Origin: Hydractinia symbiolongicarpus
Taxonomy: Eukaryota > Cnidaria > Hydrozoa > Anthoathecata > Hydractiniidae
Assembly (NCBI RefSeq): GCF_029227915.1
Contig: NC_079883.1
Span: 20,090,001 to 20,154,000 of the forward strand
Direction: 5' to 3'
DNA: 64,000 nt
Shown here: piece after piece, positions 27,401-39,100 of the stretch
How positions within the stretch are numbered: position 1 is the first letter of the stretch
Layout: each line of letters opens with the position of its first letter
Made by a program: the position numbers and the translations under genes
Notes under the pieces: model-generated
Database searches by the model: none
What the model saw: only the letters and a program-made list of their open reading frames with translations
Told to the model about the DNA's origin: nothing

Positions 27401-30400
27401 GAGTTGATAATTAAGGATAGCGATACAGGTAAGGAAATTGGTCAATTCCAACATGTGTTGAAGTATGTGAGATCCAAGGTGGATTTCAGTGTTGCTCATG
27501 GTGTGTATATGATTCCCAGCGATATGAACCTTCAGATTGGTAATACTATGAATTTTACAAACAAAATTTTGATCAGCAAGGAGTATTTCTCGATTGGTAT
27601 AAATCCGAGGATTAACGCTAGTGCAAAGCATGTTAACATTAAACACCACCCGCCACAGGTGAGCCATGTGATCCCTAATCATCGCCTAACAGCTCCGCAG
27701 AAAAACGAGCTATTAGAAGCAGAGCAATGACACTAAGACTGCGTTAGTTTTAACAGAATAGGTATTATTTTACAAGCATTGTGTGTGTGATTGCACACAT
27801 GGCTCTATTTAAGACTCTATTTTGCCTCTCTTCGCAACATTGCAACAGCAAATGCGATGGCGCCAGCAAATGCTATATACAAATGCTGCTCAACAAAATC
27901 AACAACCTTTGCTGCAATCTTGAAAAAGAAGGAGACTATCATACCAATGATACCAGGAAGAGCCGCCCTGGCCTTTCCTGCCAAATATTTTAAAAATTTT
28001 CCAAGTTTCCTAAGTTGTTTTCGTACAAGCCTCTTACTACCACCACCACTTCATGCGTGTACATTAGGTTAGAGCACCCTAGGAGCTATAAAATTCTTGA
28101 GTGAATGGTGGTTTATGGATCAATTTGAGGGCTAAATTTTTGTAGCTTATCAAAGCCACAAAAAAACATACGATCCACCACTTCATCACATGCTCTGAAG
28201 GTACTTCGACATCTTCTGGAACCAGCATTAATTCCTCTGCAACGAAACTACGCTCAGGTCCGTCCTTCAAATAATACAAGACACAACTTTTTGGTTCTGC
28301 CACAATGCGATCTAGTTTATATGTCTTTTTGCTTCAAACAGCGTTGGTTGCACGTGTATTTTGATCTCCATGCTTTTCCTCAGGTTGAAGTAGATAGAGA
28401 TACAGACCATCTTCAGGCAAAGGTTTTTCATCAGGATACTCTTGCCTCTCAGGACGGAGCTGCAGGCGATCACTTTTTACAAGTGGAACATCTTCCAACT
28501 TGATAGCTTTCATACCGATCATTGCATTCTTGGTATTGTTGAGACTCTTCACTTAAGAAACATGGTATAGCAGTCTATCAATTAGCGAAATTGCGCATGT
28601 TGGAATTCTATTATGATTTTATTGTCAAATACATAGATTGACGCGACTTCGAATACATGTATATGGATACAGACAGCGCTTATTTTGCGATCTCTGGTGA
28701 AAATCTTCATGATGTCGTTAGACCTGAGTTAAAAGGGAAGTATGACAGTGATGTAAAAAACTGGCTCGCGACTGATAAACTAGCTGAGCAAACGGCAGGA
28801 CTTTTTAAGACTGAGTTTATTGGTACAAAAATGATTGCCCTGACAGCAAAATGTTACTTCTGCAGTGGAAAAAATGGATGTCAAAAGTACAAAATGACCT
28901 TAATTGGAGCCGTTATATGAATGCATTGCAAAATGGTCTTGATAAGGTGAAAAATACTGGGTTTAGAATAGATAACCAAGGGATTGTAACGTACGAGCAG
29001 CAGAAGTTAGGTTTATCAGCATACTATGACAAGCGCATAGTTTTAGATGATGGTATACACACCTCTCTGCTTGTGTTTCAAAGTTTTTCACAAACTTGAT
29101 CGAAGAAGAACATACTCATTTGCCTAATCTACTTAAAAATGTTTGAAACATTTCTGAATAATCAATGCGCAAATGAGATTCTCGGTGATGCGTGGTTTGG
29201 AAAACCTAAGGCTCTGTGGGATACTCGCAGAATCAAAAACCCTCTGGATTTCAAACAACAACAACAACAAACAAGAATCAAAAACTCAGAGGTTCTCATA
29301 TGGGAGTTTTGGTATATTTTTTTTCAAAATAAATCATGAATGTGTATATTGCAATAATTTTACTGTTATATCTAAGATTTTTTATTTATTTTATAAATTT
29401 TCACCTATAATAAAAAAGATGACGGATCTTAATGATTTTCTTGATGACATTGATACGCAAAAAACAGAACAAAATAAATGTTAGTATCTGTATGACAACC
29501 TCTCAAAAATATCTAGTAAAACACCATTGTTGAGAGATTAAATAAAGCGTCTGATAAAGTAATTGATAAACTATATGATCAGGTGGTAAATAATAGTGTA
29601 AATAATAGGGTAAGTAATAAAGACCTGTTATCAAAATCAGGTGTTGATAATTTTTAAATTATGATGAGTGATTTAAATTCCAGTTATTTAATCAAAAATT
29701 CAGCATGTGAAACTTTTGGAAATTTATCAGTGGATACTAATGGTCACACACCTATGGAGATTTTTGGCTCACACATATATGAAAAATGCGGATTTTATCT
29801 TCGTCCCATGTCATTACTTTGTACAATTTTTAACCATCTGGATTGGAAAAAATTTAATCAAATTGCTAAAAAGAGGCAAGAAACTGCCAAAAATAGTTCT
29901 AATATTTTGAATGAGACTGATATTTTGAATAAAGATGATTATTAATAATAATAAATGAACGACAGTACACAACAGGGTGCAGAACAGCGTATAATTACAA
30001 AACCAGTAAAGAATCGGATCGAGTAGCACAAGGTCATAAGTTAGCTATACGCGTATTTTTAAAAATATGTATTTCTAAAAATACGCATTTCTAAAAATAC
30101 CCTGTGAATTTAACATACAAAGACATAAAAATATTATTGTCCGGCTAGAGAAATCGTTTCATCTTTTATACGAATTGAAAATTGCGTATTTCACTCTAAA
30201 TTGACGAGAAAACGTCCTTGCGAAGTTCTAAAGTTGCCGTATTTCATTCTAAAATGAGAGAAAACGTCTCTGCAAAACATCAAAGCTGCCGTACTTCTTT
30301 CTAAAATGACGAGAAAACGTCACTGCTAAACTCTAAAGTTGCTGTATTTCATTCTAAAATGACAAGAAAATGTCCCTGCGATGCTTTAAAGTTGCCATAT

Positions 30401-33400
30401 ATCATTCTAAAATGATGAGAAAACGTCCCTGCGAAGCTCTAAAGTTGCCGTATTTCATTCTAAAATGATGAGAAAACGTCCCTGTGAAATCATTGAGCCA
30501 ATTTAAAACCTATTAAATACAAACTTGTAAAATTCACTCATTTTTCTATTCAGTTTATTCAACCTTCCACTTGATGCACGTAATAATTTAAAAATGCGAA
30601 ATCCTATTTTTGAAAATAAAATTTTGTATGTTCTATCTTTAAAAATAGAATTTCATATTTTCTATTTTTTAAAAATACAAAATACAAATTCTCATGAACA
30701 AACACCTTTCCATTGTAGGAGCCTGGTGTGTGGATGGTTTCCTCTGGGGGAAGGTAGGCCTCACCCCAAAACTCATAATCATCCAAGTCTAGCCGTTGCG
30801 TCTCACATCCATCAATAAAATCTTTGATCTCTTTGATGCTTGATTGTGACTTGGAGCCTTTGGTATTGTAATGGGTCGCTGTTTAGTCCTCAGCATTTTG
30901 GTCACAAAAATGGGAAGAAGCTGTAACTTTCACACATCGAAAACAATATGACAGTTCACTTTCTATATCCTGGTGCTCTTCTGCCAGAGGTTGATTAATT
31001 ATATCACCACACTTATTGCAAAACTTTAACAAATCCATTAGGCACGATTCAAACATGAAAAATGTACAATGACAAAGAATAGGTTCCTTCTCCTTGTTAT
31101 AACATTTTTCTAAAACACTATCAGTATTCGTATCTTTTGTCCAGGTCTATTACCATTTAACCATTTGATTAAATGGTATTACCAACCACTATTAAGTTTT
31201 CTTTCAAACATATGCTATTTTAACCTTAAAGATTTTAATAACCAAGTATCATTTCTATCGACTTTATCATCTTTATTCTTATGATAATACCGCTCTTTAT
31301 TTTTTCTATGATCACATATGACCATGGCTTATGTTACTGAATAACGATGATGTACATTTTACTGGGTCAAAATCAACAGCTGAATGTAAGGAGGCTACAG
31401 CTTGTTGTATAATCTATATGACAATAAAATGTTTGAACCAGACGGACATTCAACCAACTTCTTATTTGCATTACCTAAAATAAGCCTACGACTCTAATCC
31501 TCAATTTCTTTTCGCTTCTTTCTTAGAGGTGATGTTTCCCCTCTTTTAACTTATCCTTATATGGAAAAATTACTTATCGCTTATCAAAAACCGTTAACCA
31601 GTTCTTTATTTAATTTAATACCATCAAACTTGATTTATATTTGCTTGTGGCTTTACAACATAAATTTAAATTATATTATTTAAGAAGAAAAAAATTAAAC
31701 AAGTATATAGGGACGGATTGCATAAAGGAGAAATATTTTTTTGATGGAGATTCTCATGATCCGTTAATTTTCTTAAAACAAGGATTACAATGAAGTTGCA
31801 ATAATAACCCAAAACTGTATCAACTTGGAAATGGGGGAGTTTTTTTTTTTACTTAAGTGTTATGTCTTTTGTGTTAACCAGTTATGGAACCACAAAATGT
31901 TTATTTTTGTTATTACTTTCAGACCATATGTCGAAGTCTAAAGTCAAAGGTTTTTTAAACATGTTTGTCCATCAAGCTCTAGAAGATGTATCTCTCTTTC
32001 TTTTATGCCTTCGTGAGGAAACTAATGCTCAAAAATTCGACAAGAATTTGATCTTGAGGAAATTTACATCAAGATATTGAATTAAATACTGTTCCAGATG
32101 AGTTCACTCAAAAACGAGTTCTTGTTTTTTTATATTTTTTTAGGATCTAGGGCATGTACATGAAGGTTTAGCGCGAGAACTGAATAAAGTTGACATGGAT
32201 AATGAGGAATTTTTATTTGACGATGACGATGATGATGATGATGATGATGATTCAGATGTGGACAGTAACATATTAGAAGACAATGCTAGCATCGCATCTG
32301 CCCAAAAACCTGGCTTGAGGTATATTTTTTACTCCTGTTAAAAAGAAAATTTTCCTTAAACATTTTCCACAGATCAAAGGAACATATTATTGGAGTACTT
32401 TTCTGTCCCTATGCATTTTTCTTGTTGTAGACCTTATTTTGATCACAGTCGTAGTCAAACAACACTTAATCAAAACACTCTAACTCGTAGTGAAGCTCAG
32501 GTATGTAATGTTTCACACCTGTGTTTTTTTTAACAAAATAGGCTGAAGAATTTATGTGATGATTTATAATGACTCACTTCAAGAATAAATTCGTTTTCAA
32601 ATTTGAAACACCCAGATTCTTTAAATATTTGTTCATTTAATTTTTCCTAAGATTGTTCAAGCATTTTTATGGTTCCTTAAAGCTTACCTCCCACTTTAAA
32701 ACAAGTATTCGAAAATCAATTCAAAATATTGTACTAATTAAGAAAACAAAATTTCTTTTGTACTTATTTTGATTTGTTCGCAAGATATTTGTTGTTGAAG
32801 TTGTAAAATATTAGCTGGAGAAGAAGCTTCATGCCAGTCGCCATCTAGTGCCCCGATTGTAAATAAATTCCTTCACGGGAGGGCTTGTGACGTCAACTCT
32901 CGGATAATAATTTCGCTGACTCTGCCGTTGCCCATGTTTTTATATATACAAAGCGGTTTTATATATGACAAAGCTGTTGTTGTTTTTTCAACATTTGTAA
33001 CGGGTACTGAAGATGAGTTTGTAACAGATATATATATATATATATATATATATACTGAAGATAAGTAAACACTTGTTTTTTACTTCCTTTTTTAAAACTG
33101 AGTTACCGTGAAAAAGTTGTGGGCTCTCTTAGTTTTGAAGTCTCGGCCAGCAAATAGTCTACAAAACCTGACAGTGAATCAGACTCTAGCTGGGAAAGCT
33201 GTTATGAGGATGAGAATGGAAGTGGAAGCAATAGCTTAGTAGTGAACCATGGCCTTTTTAGCTATTCCGGTGCTCTCAGAACGAGATTGGCTCTTTCCGA
33301 CTTGTGTAGAGACTTCAATGCCCACAGGAGACGGGTCTCGGCGCCGGAAAGTATATTTTAAAGTAAAAAAAAAAGCTATTTAGGGCTATCAGAGCAAACC

Positions 33401-36072
33401 ATGGCAGCCGACATTTTATTTTACTCTTTCGAAAAATTCTGGCTGTGATCCCTAAGAGTTTGTGTTGGTTAGAGGAGTTAGACACAGAAAGCGTTTTTAA
33501 TTTAGAAGATTTGCAGAAAACTTCCATTTTATGACTAGACTACTGGCAGCGTTAATAATCACGACCATGCTGAAGTAAACATATAGAAAGAACGCTTATT
33601 ATAATAACAATTCAAGCAACCTCGATTCCAGGGCCTATAGTGTTCTTTGATATGAGAATGAAACGCGACACGAAAAATAAATTAAAATAGATTAATATAA
33701 GAAAGGAATAAAGAAAAAAAAGAAAGAAGAATCAACGACGCGCGCAAAACAAAATAAAATCCTGTAAATCCCCTGCCTAGTGTACCACAATATAATAGGA
33801 AAGTCTTAGACGCAACTTAGAAGAGCGAGCACCTATACCAGAATTTTCATATGGCCTAATGCAAAGACAAGTAGACAGAGATTTAGAATTACCAAAGCCT
33901 TTTTTGCCAATGTTGATCAAAACATTCTAGTGATTAAAACTCGACCTTGAAAGGGTATCGACTCTGTTAATGAGTACACACAGCTCGTTTTTTCTTGCCT
34001 GTTGGAAGACTGGCAAAGGAATGCTTACCAGCGCTACTTCTATTATTCTTATTACAAAAAGCCATAGCACAAAAACAAATTTTATAATTATAAACAAAAT
34101 TGATCTTAGTTGCAATAATTTACTCTTCTTCTTTTTCTCTGAGTTATTGTTTTGCTGCAACATGTTCAGGGGGCCTTTTTTTGCCATCCGGGAGATGACG
34201 TCAAACTGGGTTTAATCCGAAAAAAATTTATCAAAAAATGGCGGCTTTCGAGAAGGAAGCATGCTGTAAACACAAGAAAATGTGGCTTTATAGTAGCTTT
34301 ATTATTTCAAATTTTACTTAATAAATGTTAAATTACAAATTCTCAACATAATATAAACAGAATAAGATGAACTTTTTTTGAAGTGGGAGGTAAGCTTTAA
34401 TTCCTATGCATTTATTATCAATTTTACTGAAATGCTGCTTTTTAAAATATATGGACTTCATGTTTGAATTTTTAATAAAATTTGTCAAAAATTTGGCCTG
34501 GTGTTTGTTTCTCTTTAAAAAATCCAATTTTCTTTAAAAAATCCATGGGTTCGCCCGCCTTTTTAAACGAATTTGTGTGTCGCTACTTGCGGTACCATTT
34601 CGTGTGACAGACCGACGTATACGAGTATTATAATATAGATAATAATATATATGTATATATAATAATAAAATATAATATGTTTGTCTATATCATTGCTATT
34701 AGTATTATTTGTTTTTGGCAGGAATTAAGTGTGGCATTAGGTTGTGTTTTGAATGGTATTGATTCCAATAGGGATGGTGTCAACAACGATACTTCTCAGG
34801 CAAGTCATAAGTCACTAGTTATAATCTTTCGTTTTTTTCATCCCCTATACGTTTTACTCAATATTGTCTTTTTTAGCAGGAAAAACCAAATGCTGAATCA
34901 ATATTTCATGACTCTGATACACAAGCTGAACTAAAAGATGATAGGGTTCCTTCACCTGACCGTTTAAAAACAGGACCAAGAAGTATATCATTTAAAGAAA
35001 AAGGTGGCGATAAAATTCATTTGCAGCGAAAACGAAGTGTTGATTTAGAAAAAATTTGTAAGGTAAAATCCAATTTCTCAAATAAACTGTTTTTATAAAT
35101 TGCATGCTATAAGAAATTATGATTGTTATGAACTCAAGCGGCTAATATGTATGCTCTTGTGCTCTCTTAAAGTTTGCAAATTCGGTATTAAATTATAGTA
35201 TGTTTTCAAGGAAAGCGCAAAGACTGACTTTACAGATCAATTATCTACCATTCTTGGAAATGATGGGAAAATACCAGAGTATATTCTATTGGTTGGAATA
35301 AAGGATGATATTAGTCAGGCAAGTTAAATATATGGTTTATAAGTCAGATGGTGTTTTAATATCTTAGCTTGCAAATATTTTGTAAACCTGTGAATGATCC
35401 ATATACTAAATAGAACATGAAGTTAAACGCAGAGTGTGTGTTAAGCATATTTTTGGGTTGGTAGCAGAATATTTTGTAAAATAAACCAAATATGTAATAA
35501 TGAAGAAATTTGTAATGCTCTCTAAGACCACTTCTACAGTGGAATCTCTATAAGGAAGACAGTTATAAGACAGACACTTTATGCTGATGCTTTCACCTTT
35601 TACCAAATGACATTTTTCCTTGAAAAAGCTCTTATAAAGTTGAAACATGAAATAACCTACCCCACCCTTTCTTACGAAAAGTTAAATTTTTTGCGTAGCC
35701 ATAAAATACTATGGCGTAACACTTTAACACTATGGAGTGACAAAAAAACACTACATTGACTTCATATTGGAGGCGTAATTTAACAATTTTATCAGGTAAA
35801 ATTATAGTTTATTTGCTAAAAACAGGAGTACACCAAATCACAAAACATGTCACATTTTTTAATTTTTTTGTTTACATTCTATAAAATCTTAATATTGAGT
35901 CAGATTTATTAATAACATCATTCTTCATAATGGTATGTTTAAGGCTCCTTGAATAGACAGTATTAAAATCATCTTATTGTAAAAAATATGTGTATAAGTA
36001 AAAAGGGAAAACTGGATAAAATAATATAATTATGACAATGTCAAAAAAATAAAATTTGCGTGCTCTTGCTGA

Positions 36073-36140
<68 letters not shown>

Positions 36141-39100
36141 TCTGCGATGCTTCCAAGAAAACAATAAAACAAAATTTTTCCGATCCATTACATTAAATTT
36201 TTTTTTAAGTGTTTATGTTTTGCCTATTTTTTGTCATTTAGTGTCTGTATATTAAGTATATATATTTTTTCTTTTTATTTCTGATTTAAAATACTTTAAA
36301 TTTGTGAAACATAAAATTAAAAACAATTTTAATCAGTTTCATTTGAGAACTGTTGAATTGGGCGAAACAAGTTTTTAAATTTTCTTCCTATTTCTCTTGG
36401 CTAGGAAACAAGTGTTTGGCCAAGCTGAAAGAACAGACAGTTCATTTTAAAAAAATAAAGAAAATGAAATGTACATAATGCAGATATAATCATAGTCATA
36501 TTCATTTTTAAAATGTAAACATTGAACACATTTTTATTTATATAGCTGGAGATCAAGAAAACAGCATGTTTAAATTAATACACATAATGTAGATCCCACA
36601 AGTATTCTGCAGTAAAATTCAGATGACAAAGAAATCCGAATATTTTCTTTTCTTAGCAGTTTAACTAAAGTTTTAAAACAATATAGGTTAGGTCACAAGT
36701 CTCGGTCTGTTTTTGTTGTTGATGCAATTTACTGTGGTATAGTAAACTATGTAAACAGTAAGCTATAATTATAAAGAAATAACTAATCCCTTTTCCTATG
36801 TTTTCAACAACTAACTTTTACACATGCACATACGTGGAAAATCACGGTGTTTCACCAGTTGGGTCACATTAGATTTTTAGTGGCCATGACTTTAAAGCAC
36901 ATTTTAAAGTACCAGAGCTTGCTAACAGTCCGATATTTGGAGCAACAAAATTAATTTAGATAATGTTGCTTAATCCGAATTTTTGATTTAAAAATCCATC
37001 AGACCAAAACATATAATGAATCATTAAAGAAGTCGTTAAAATACGCTTTAAGAATAAATTTTAGGAGGTTTTTGTAGCCTGTAATTAGCTAAAGGTTTTT
37101 CGATGTAATAAATGATGTCAAAATTATGTTTAAAGCTTTTCCTTTTTCTTTACATTTAATTTTATACATTTTATACAATTTTATACAGATTATGATGTCA
37201 TGTTTATCTTACAAAAATTTTTAGTATTTTTCATTGTCATAGTTTTAATAGAATTTATTAAAATTGATTTCTTTGAAAACTAGCAAGGAAATTCAAAGCT
37301 GCAAGGTGATTAACATGTTTTATTTCTCGTAACACATGCAATTTGTGCAGTTCAAATGGATATATTTTTCCAGGCATATCATCACCTTTTGTGAGACAAA
37401 TATGTCATCATAATTTATCTAGTTTAGTTTACATCACTAAACGTGAATATCATAACAACTTAAGTTATAAATCATTGGTTCAACAATAAACAGGAAAAAC
37501 TGTCAATTTAAACACCAAATTCAATCTCATAACTCAACTAAAACATAGTCATATAAGTCTGTCAATGCAATGAAAAAACCTTGTGATGCAAGATGAACCA
37601 TATACACTACGCTGGTATTTTGTATGAGAAATAAAGGAGCAAAACGATGTTTATTTCATGCATTCTTGCACATTATGCAGGGTTTTTCGAACCTTTTTTA
37701 GTCTTTTTACAAATTTTGCAAAGAGCACTAACTCATGAACTCTCTCCTGCCGTGGGGAGGAAGTGCTTTTTTGACAGATACATAGGTTAGGTAAGCAGCA
37801 TTTAAAATTTGCGCCAGTGACACTTTCTAACACATACTTTATGGAATAATCCACGCCCTGGCCCACAAAGGCCCTGAAATTAGAGAAAAATGGCCATGCT
37901 GATGTAACAACAATTAGCACATTTTTGAAGTTTGGTCTAACCAAATAACTTAAGATCCTATGTCCTTAGTCTGCTGTAAACATATACAAGTTCAAATTGC
38001 TATAACCTAGTAATAACTGTATAATTTCTTGTTGTGATGGACTTCAGAATTTGCAATCTTGTCTTATATTTTGGAGAGTTGTAGACATTTGAGATGACCA
38101 TTATAAAACTGCTGAAAAGCATCAACGTAAAACATACCACTGTATAATATTTAGCACATAGATGCCTAAATTCTAGAAATTTACACATGGTGAAAACGTA
38201 CTAATTGTAAAATAGCCCAAATGTTTGTAAAATGGCAGAATTTTACTTCAATTTACATTATTTTAAACATTGCGCACATCCACCACTTTGCCAAAGAAAA
38301 CAACCATTTTCTAAGGCATCTAAATTCGGCTAAAGGAACTCTAATATAACATTTTTTATCATTTTTAAGGAGAGTGCAGGTGTTGGAAAAACTTACTGGA
38401 AAATTGTTACAAACATGCTTTTTTATATTTAAGCCATAGTCCAAACCTCAAAAAATGCCTTTTAAGTAAAATGTTTTTAGGAAACTTTTCAGGGCCAATT
38501 AAGAAATTTCAGAAACATTTGAGGGACAATAATCAAAATTTTCAAAAACACAAGGCTCAAGGCTTGGGTTCCTTATAAACAAAGGTGTACATTTTCAGTT
38601 TTACTCAAATATTTTAGCACTTGACATTGAAACGTATATCCAGACTTGGTCCTGTCATATGCACTTCTTGTTCCTCTGATGTCCAGGCAACAATAACAGC
38701 TGTCTCCAATAAACTTCAAAAATTGTAAGTTACAGCTAATACGTACAACCTTATACTTTCACACAACATTTTTGAATCTTACAATACACTTTTTACACGG
38801 AAAATGCTGTTAGGAAGAGTTAAAATCCATTAAAGATTTTTAGTTTTCTCTAGTTTTTCTAGTTTTTTCTAGTTTTTACCTAATTGATTTCAAAAAGACA
38901 GATTTTCTTCACTTTTTTACCATACTGAGGTAAGACGTTCGACATAAACCAAAACAGATTTATTTTTGGATTGGTATTGTAGGATATTAGATTTACTGTG
39001 TACCAAGTTTAAAAGCTCTTGCGAAATCTCTTGACCATTTAACAACTTTATGGCTCATGGTGTTGTCTTTTAGTTCAAGTCGACATTCTGCTCCACCACC

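Noticed and set aside
27188-27682. Minus-strand frames opposite the 235-codon frame
   Set aside because: Shadows of the longer, more protein-like plus-strand frame.
21424-30488. 53-bp minisatellites as the two ends of the Polinton-like element
   Set aside because: They are direct rather than inverted, and PACS exons 5-10 lie between them.
37651-37944. 97-codon minus-strand frame in a PACS intron
   Set aside because: Some protein-like composition but no recognisable motif, and no neighbouring element evidence.
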